Shown here: positions 8,234 through 13,083 of the stretch, piece after piece
Position numbering within the stretch: position 1 is the first letter of the stretch
How the letters are laid out: the number at the start of each line of letters is the position of its first letter
NCBI RefSeq assembly: GCF_032854445.1
Contig: NW_027018562.1
Coordinates: forward strand, 1-13,083
Source: Liolophura sinensis
Lineage: Eukaryota; Mollusca; Polyplacophora; Chitonida; Chitonidae
Direction: 5' to 3'
DNA length: 13,083 nt
Program-made: the position numbers and the translations under genes
Notes under the pieces: model-generated
The model's database searches: none
Seen by the model: only the letters and a program-made list of their open reading frames with translations
What the model was told of the DNA's origin: nothing

Positions 8234-8779
8234 AGCAACGGCTCTTACTCCATGGAAACCAGGGAAATTTGCAATTTTTAACAGCTGCCGATGCCTGGCT
8301 CAATTCCGCATCTTTTGGCACCTTACTGAAGTGGGTCAGTGTTCAGTTGTACTTTTTACAGCAGACTGTATCAAGTACCTTGTGTTTTTTATGTACAAAT
8401 GGTGTGGTTTTTCTACACGTAGATAAAGACATTGAGATTGTCTTGGACTTAGAAGTAAGACAATTGCTGGGTGAGTTAAATGGCTTAGCCCAAAGATTTG
8501 ACGTCTTCTGGGCTACCGAAGGGCACATAACTTATAGTCAAAAGTTGAATATAGTAATGACCAGTCGCGATTGTACAGAGTACAGTGTAGCCGGTTTCAA
8601 TTAACAAAAAGACAGGTAAAAATGCAAAATTTGAAAAATTGTTCCAGTGCTGCTGGTAAGAGGCTAATCCGACGTATTTGTGACGAGAAATCGAATGGTG
8701 CAAAACCGCGTTGCTCTCCGACCAATACTTTTGGCTGTAGTGACATTTGAAAGATCATTTATGTCATAATCACGAGCCC
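8234..8779. repeat. Satellite unit U16 (copy of U10)
   Basis: 546 bp. U10 marks are TTTGACGTC, AAAATTTGAAAAATTG, GTGACATTTGAA and CACGAGCCC. Unlike U10 it has TTCCGCATC and AGCCCAAAG. Single-base losses lie near 8482, 8613 and 8678, with an extra A near 8703. The closing dyad is altered to GAAAGATCATT, breaking the TGATCA core. Confidence 0.92.
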
Positions 8780-9328
8780 AGCAACGGCTCTTCCTCCATG
8801 GAAACCAGGGAAATTTGCAATTTTTCAACAGCTGCCGATGCCTGGCTCAATTCCGCATCTTTTGGCACCTTACGGAAGTGGGTCAGTGTTCAGTTGTACT
8901 TTTTACAGCAGACTGTATCAAGTACCTTGTGTTTTTTATGTACAAATGGTCTGGTTTTTCTACACGTAAATAAAGACATTGAGATTGTCTTGCACTTAGA
9001 AGTAAGGCAATTGCTGGGTGAGTTAAATGGCTTAGCCCAAAGATTTCAGATCTTCTGAGCTACCGAAGAGCAACATAACTTGTAGTCAAAAGTTGAATAT
9101 AGTAATGACCAGTCGCGATTGTACAGAGTACAGTGTAGCCGATTTCAATTAACAAAAAGACGCGGCAGAAATGCAAAAGTGGAAAAACAGTTCCAGTCCT
9201 GCTGGTAAGAGGCTAATCCGACGTATTTTGTGACCAGAAATCGAAAGGTGCAAACCGCGTTGCTCTCCGACCAATACTTTTGGCTGTAGCGACAATTCAA
9301 TGATCATTGATGTCATAATCACGTGCCC
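8780..9328. repeat. Satellite unit U17 (copy of U11)
   Basis: 549 bp. It carries the full U11 set: CTTCCTCC, TTACGGAAG, ATGGTCTGG, CACGTAAAT, CAGATCTTC, GAAGAGC, GACGCGGCAG, AAACAGTTCCAGTCC. Changes are a lost G near 9030, an extra A near 9072, and GACCAGAAATC. It ends in the same 24-bp dyad as U11 (9291-9314). Confidence 0.93.
9291..9314. repeat. Inverted repeat (dyad) at end of U17
   Basis: Identical to the dyad at 5997-6020: GACA, AT bulge, TCAATGATCATTGA (9297-9310), TGTC. It follows a copy of the same unit type, so the two are homologous, not independent. Confidence 0.85.
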
Positions 9329-9876
9329 AGCAACGGCTCTTACTCCATGGAAACCAGGGATATTTGCAATTTTTCAACAGCTGCCGATGCCTGGCCCAAT
9401 TCCCCATCTTTTGGCACCTTATAAATGTGGGTCAGTGTTTAGTTGTACTTTTTACAGCAGACTGTATCAAGTACCTTGTGTTTTTCACGTACAAATGGTG
9501 TGGTTTTTCTACACGTAGATAAAGACATTGAGATTGTCTTGGACTTAGAAGTAAGACAATTGCTGGGTGAATTAAATGGGCTTGGCCCAAGATTTCAGGT
9601 CTTCTGAGCTACCGAAGGGCACATAACCTTATAGTCAAAAGTTGAATATAGTAATGACCAGTCGCGATTGTACAGGGTACATTGTATCCGGTTTCAATTA
9701 ACAAAAAGACCAGGCAAAAATGCAAAAGTGGAAAAACTGTTCCAGTGCTACTAGTAGAAGCTAATCCGACGTATTTTGTGACAAAAAATCAAATGGTGCA
9801 ATCCGCGTTGCTCTCCGACCAATACCTTTGGCTGTAGCTACAATTGAATGATCATTTATGTAATAATCACTTGCGT
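9329..9876. repeat. Satellite unit U18 (U12 left / U1 right mosaic)
   Basis: 548 bp. The left part is that of U12 (TTCCCCATC, TATAAAT, TTCACGTAC). The right part is that of U1 (TGTATCCGG, CTACTAGTAG at 9748-9757, GACAAAAAATC, AATCCGCG, CACTTGCGT). Private changes are GGTGAATTAAATG, GTACAGGGTACATTG and ATACCTTTGG. It has a lost A near 9590, an extra C near 9628 and a lost G near 9760. Confidence 0.92.
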
Positions 9877-10424
9877 AGCAACGGCTCTTACTCCATGGAA
9901 ACCAGGGAAATTTGCAATTTTCAACAGCTGCCGATGCCTGGCTCAATTCCGCATCTTTTGGCACCTTACTGAAGTGGGTCAGTGTTCAGTTGTACTTTTT
10001 ACAGCAGACTGTATCAAGTACCTTGTGTTTTTTATGTACAAATGGTGTGGTTTTTCTACACGTAGATAAAGACATTGAGATTGTCCTTGCACTTAGAAGT
10101 AAGGCATTTGCTGGGTGAGTTAAATGGGCTTAGCCCAAAGATTTCAGGTCTTCTGGGCTACCGAAGGGCACATAACTTATAGTCAAAAGTTGAATATAGT
10201 AATGACCAGTCGCGATTGTACAGAGTACAGTGTAGCCGATTTCAATTAACAAAAAGACAGGCAAAATTGCAAAATTGGAAAAAACTGTTCCAGTTCTGCT
10301 GGTAAGAGGCTAATCCGACGTATTTGTGACGAGAAATCGAATGGTGCAAACCTCGTTGCTCTCCGACCAATACTTTTGGCTGTAGCGACAATTCAATGAT
10401 CAATAATGTCATAATCACGTGCCC
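9877..10424. repeat. Satellite unit U19 (copy of U2)
   Basis: 548 bp. U2 marks are AATTTTCAACAG, AAGGCATTTGCTGG and AAAATTGCAAAATTGG. It is preceded by the CACTTGCGTAG boundary, as U2 is. It has an extra C near 10086, a lost C near 10258, an extra A near 10281 and a lost T near 10322, plus CAGTTCTGC and AACCTCGTTG substitutions. It ends with CAATGATCAATAATG. Confidence 0.93.
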
Positions 10425-10973
10425 AGCAACGGCTCTTACTCCATGGAAACCAGGGATATTTGCAATTTTTTAACAGCTGCCGATGCCTGGCCCAATTCCG
10501 CATCTTTTGGCACCTTACTGAAGTGGGTCAGTGTTTAGTTGTACTTTTTACAGCAGACTGTATCAAGTACCTTGTGTTTTTTATGTACAAATGGTCTGGT
10601 TTTTCTACACGTAGATAAAGACATTGAGATTGTCTTGGACTTAGAAGTAAGACAACTGCTGGGTGAGTTAAATGGGCTTAGCCCAAAGATTTCAGGTCTT
10701 CTGGGCTACCGAAGGGCACATAACTTATAGTCAAAAGTTGAATATAGTAATGACCAGTCGCGATTGTACAGAGTACAGTGTAGCCGATTTCAATTAACAA
10801 AAAGACCAGGCAAAAATGCAAAAGTGGAAAAATTGTTCCAGTGCTGCTGGTAAGAGGCTAATCCGACGTATTTTGTGACGAGAAATCGAATGGTGCAAAC
10901 CGCGTTGCTCTCCGACCAATACTTTTGGCTGTAGCGACAATTCAATGATCATTTATGTCATAATCACGTGCCC
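10425..10973. repeat. Satellite unit U20 (U3 left / U5 right mosaic)
   Basis: 549 bp. The left part is that of U3 (GATATTT, ACTGAAG with GTTTAG, ATGGTCTGG, AGACAACTGC). From GGCTTAGCCC onward it matches the U5 body type (GGGCTACCGAAGGGC, CTTATAG, GGAAAAATTGTTCC, TGCTGCTGG). The switch lies near 10660-10690. An exchange between positions 3 and 5 would also delete position 4, which is absent here. Confidence 0.9.
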
Positions 10974-11523
10974 AGCAACGGCTCTTACTCCATGGAAACC
11001 AGGGATATTTGCAATTTTTAACAGCTGCCGATGCCTGGCCCAATTCCGCATCTTTTGGCACCTTACTGAAGTGGGTCAGTGTTTAGTTGTACTTTTTACA
11101 GCAGACTGTATCAAGTACCTTGTGTTTTTTATGTACAAATGGTGTGGTTTTTCTACACGTAGATAAAGACATTGAGATTGTCTTGGACCTTAGAAGTAAG
11201 ACAACTGCTGGGTGAGTTAAATGGGCTTAGCCCAAAGATTTCAGGTCTTCTGGGCTACCGAAGGGCACATAACTTATAGTCAAAAGTTGAATATAGAAAT
11301 GACCAGTCGCGATTGTACAGAGTACAGTGTAGCCGATTTCAATTAACAAAAAGACCAGGCAAAAATGCAAAAGTGGAAAAATTGTTCCAGTGCTGCTGGT
11401 AAGAGGGCTAATCCGACGTATTTTGTGACGAGAAATCGAATGGTGTAAACCGCGTTGCTCTCCGACCAATACTTTTGGCTGTAGCGACAATTCAATGAAT
11501 ATTGATGTCATAATCACGTGCCC
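10974..11523. repeat. Satellite unit U21 (U20-like, U5-type end)
   Basis: 550 bp. It closely resembles U20 but has ATGGTGTGG, AATTTTTAACAG with a shorter T run, ATATAGAAATG and GGTGTAAACC. It ends with TCAATGAATATTGATG, the form seen before every U6-type unit. It has an extra C near 11188 and an extra G near 11406. It is probably a local one-unit duplication of the U20 type. Confidence 0.9.
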
Positions 11524-12069
11524 AGCAACGGCTCTTACTCCATGGAAACCAGGGATATTTGCAATTTTTAACAGCTGCCGATGCCTGGCCAAATTCCGCA
11601 TCTTTTGGCACCTTATAAATGTGGGTCAGTGTTTAGTTGTACTTTTTACAGCAGACTGTATCAAGTACCTTGTGGTTTTTATGTACAAATGGTGTGGTTT
11701 TTCTACACGTAGATAAAGACATTGAGATTGTCTTGGACATAGAAGTAAGACAATTGCTGGGTGACTTAAATGGCTTGGCCCAAAGATTTCAGGTCTTCTG
11801 AGCTACCGAAGGGCACATAACTTATAGTCAAAAGTTGAATATAGTAATGACCAGTCGCGATTGTACAGAGTACAGTGTAGCCGATTTCAATTACAAAAAG
11901 AACAGGTAAAAATGCAAAAGTGGAAAAACTGTTCCAGTGCTGCTGGTAAGAGGCTAATCCGACGTATTTTGTGACGAGAAATCAAATGGTGCAAACCGCG
12001 TTGCTCTCCGACTAATACTTTTGGCTGTAGGGACAACTGAATGATCATTTATGTCATAATCACGTGCCC
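11524..12069. repeat. Satellite unit U22 (copy of U6)
   Basis: 546 bp. U6 marks are CCAAATTCC, GTGGTTTTTA, GGACATAG and AGAACAGG. It is the third copy of this type in the window, after 2743 and 6585. It has GGTGACTTAAATG, a lost G near 11771 and a lost A near 11894. It is followed by GTAGGGACAACTG, as U6 and U13 are. Confidence 0.93.
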
Positions 12070-12617
12070 AGCAACGGCTCTTACTCCATGGAAACCAGGG
12101 ATATTTGCAATTTTTTAACAGCTGCCGATGCCTGGCCCAATTCCGCATCTTTTGGCACCTTACTGAAGTGGGTCAGTGTTTAGTTGTACTTTTTACAGCA
12201 GACTGTATCAAGTACCTTGTGTTTTTTATGTACAAATGGTCTGGTTTTTCTACACGTAGATAAAGACATTGAGATTGTCTTGGACTTAGAAGTAAGACAA
12301 TTGCTGGGTGAGTTAAATGGGCTTAGCCCAAAGATTTCAGGTCTTCTGGCTACCGAAGGGCACATAACTTATAGTCAAAAGTTGAATATAGTAATGACCA
12401 GTCGCGATTGTACAGAGTACAGTGTAGCCGATTTCAATTAACAAAAAGACCAGGCAAAAATGCAAAAGTGGAAAAATTGTTCCAGTGCTGCTGGTAACAA
12501 GCTAATCCGACGTATTTTGTGACGAGAAATCGAATGGTGCAAACCGCGTTGCTCTCCGACCAATACTTTTGGCTGTAGCGACAATTCAATGATCATTAAT
12601 GTCATAATCACGTGCCC
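12070..12617. repeat. Satellite unit U23 (U7 start, then U20-like)
   Basis: 548 bp. Its position after a U6-type unit and its boundary are those of U7, but it has ACTGAAG, TTCCGCATC and ATGGTCTGG rather than TATAAAT and TTCCGTATC. It has a lost G near 12348 and a private GGTAACAAGC in place of GGTAAGAGGC. It ends with CAATGATCATTAATG, the form that precedes U3-type units. Confidence 0.88.
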
Positions 12618-13083
12618 AGCAACGGCTCTTACTCCATGGAAACCAGGGATATTTGCAATTTTTTAACAGCTGCCGATGCCTGGCCCAATTCCGCATCTTT
12701 TGGCACCTTACTGAAGTGGGTCAGTGTTTAGTTGTACTTTTTACAGCAGACTGTATCAAGTACCTTGTGTTTTTTTATGTACAAATGGTCTGGTTTTTCT
12801 ACACGTAGATAAAGACATTGAGATTGTCTTGGACTTAGAAGTAAGACAACTGCTGGGTGAGTTAAATGGGCTTAGCCCAAAGATTTCAGGTCTTCTGGGC
12901 TACCGAAGGGCACATAACTTATAGTCAAAAGTTGAATATAGTAATGACCAGTCGCGATTGTACAGAGTACAGTGTAGCCGATTTCAATTAACAAAAAGAC
13001 CAGGCAAAAATGCAAAAGTGGAAAAATTGTTCCAGTGCTGCTGGTAAGAGGCTAATCCGACGTATTTTGTGACGAGAAATCGA
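12618..13083. repeat. Satellite unit U24 (U20-like, cut by window end)
   Basis: 466 bp present of about 548. U3/U20-type left part (GATATTT, ACTGAAG, GTTTAG, ATGGTCTGG, AGACAACTGC) and U5-type body (GGCTTAGCCC, GGAAAAATTGTTCC). It has an extra T in the T run near 12772. The window ends at GACGAGAAATCGA, so the array certainly continues to the right. Confidence 0.92.

Larger units (their letters stand above)
6035..9328. repeat. Higher-order repeat, pass 2 (units U12-U17, shortened)
   Basis: U12 begins as a U1-type unit but its right part carries the U5 signature, including TCAATGAATATTGATG just before the next unit. U13, U14, U16 and U17 then match U6, U7, U10 and U11 closely. U15 begins as U8 and ends as U9. 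Compared with pass 1, five unit equivalents are missing: U2-U5 through the exchange inside U12, and one through the U8/U9 fusion. Single-base indels become frequent from about 6491. The shortening could be real unequal crossing-over or collapse during assembly. Confidence 0.75.
1..13083. repeat. Satellite DNA array, ~548-bp unit, 24 head-to-tail copies
   Basis: The window is a single tandem array filling it from edge to edge. The anchor ACTTTTTACAGCAGACTG begins at 121, 669, 1218, 1767, 2312, 2860, 3409, 3958, 4506, 5054, 5603, 6153, 6703, 7252, 7803, 8351, 8898, 9447, 9994, 10543, 11091, 11641, 12188 and 12736, giving steps of 545-551 bp. All copies are in the same orientation and there is no unique sequence between them. 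I find no clear internal sub-repeat inside the 548-bp unit. The length is close to three nucleosome repeats (3 x 183), a common but not diagnostic feature of satellites. Array function is not visible from sequence. Centromeric, pericentromeric, subtelomeric or sex-chromosome heterochromatin all fit. The family is not one I recognise. Confidence 0.98.
9329..13083. repeat. Higher-order repeat, pass 3 (units U18-U24, rearranged, runs off window)
   Basis: U18 has the U12 left part and the U1 right part, U19 matches U2, and U20 has a U3 left and a U5 right. U21 is a near copy of U20, suggesting a local one-unit duplication. U22 matches U6. U23 begins as U7 and then switches to the U20-like type. 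U24 is again U20-like and is cut by the window end. The order 1, 2, 3/5, 3/5, 6, 7/3, 3/5 is what a locally reshuffled 11-mer would give. Confidence 0.7.

Noticed and set aside
8480-8610. tRNA or SINE-like Pol III promoter (TGGCTTAGCCC as A box, GGTTTCAATTA as B box)
   Set aside because: The A-box likeness depends on a single-base loss in U16 that is probably an assembly error. The B-box likeness is poor, and no cloverleaf or T-run terminator is at a suitable place.
1-13083. CRISPR array
   Set aside because: The repeat is 548 bp and contiguous, with no short repeat alternating with unique spacers.
1-13083. Insertion sequence, transposon or LTR element
   Set aside because: No terminal inverted repeats, target-site duplications, LTR pairs, transposase or polymerase motifs. 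The inverted repeats seen are short and internal to every unit.
1-13083. CENP-B box
   Set aside because: I looked for the TTCG....A..CGGG core on both strands in the unit and found no match; TTTCCGCATCGTTTGG in U1 is not close enough.
1-13083. 5S rRNA gene cluster or rDNA spacer
   Set aside because: No stretch of the unit resembles 5S rRNA or its internal control region. Spacer sub-repeats of rDNA cannot be fully excluded without flanking sequence, but nothing supports them.

Overview
The whole window is one uninterrupted head-to-tail satellite DNA array. A unit of about 548 bp (546-551 bp) repeats 23 complete times plus one partial copy. All copies are in the same orientation, with no spacer, no insertion and no unique flanking DNA. 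The conserved 18-base anchor ACTTTTTACAGCAGACTG begins at 121 and recurs 23 more times up to 12736, a mean period of 548.5 bp. I see no gene, transposase, reverse transcriptase, rRNA, tRNA or CRISPR array. The short ORFs on both strands are repeat shadows of one non-coding unit. A long, homogenised array with higher-order structure points to a eukaryote, from centromeric, pericentromeric, subtelomeric or sex-chromosome heterochromatin. The unit is about 42% GC with about 16 CpG per copy, counted by hand on one unit. I do not recognise the family and cannot name the species.

Layout: unit boundaries are set at the shared AGCAACGGCTC, giving units U1 to U24. Diagnostic variants show that units are not arranged at random. 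U1 to U11 form an 11-unit higher-order repeat (HOR) of about 6.03 kb. U12 resembles U1 again, and U13 to U17 re-read U6, U7, a U8/U9 fusion, U10 and U11. U18 to U20 re-read U1, U2 and U3. U22 re-reads U6, and U23 starts as U7. Copies at matching HOR positions differ by a few changes, while adjacent units differ at roughly 15-30 sites (by eye). Several units (U12, U15, U18, U20, U23) are mosaics, left part of one class and right part of another, as unequal crossing-over or gene conversion within units would produce.

Within each unit the visible structure is: a conserved dyad around AATGATCATT flanked by GACA and TGTC; an E-box-like CACGTG beside it; a CAGCTG; a two-state seven-base segment (TATAAAT or ACTGAAG); the palindromes TCTACACGTAGA and TGGGCTTAGCCCA; a GTACAG tandem; and a run of A-tracts.

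The most useful anomalies are: (1) the 11-unit HOR with recombinant junctions; (2) an abrupt rise in single-base, mostly homopolymer indels after about 6490, which looks like a change in assembly quality and makes the right half suspect; (3) a dyad that persists in different sequence forms; (4) a speculative small-RNA-like arrangement (splice-donor-like GTAAG, Sm-like ACTTTTGG, then the hairpin) in nearly every unit.
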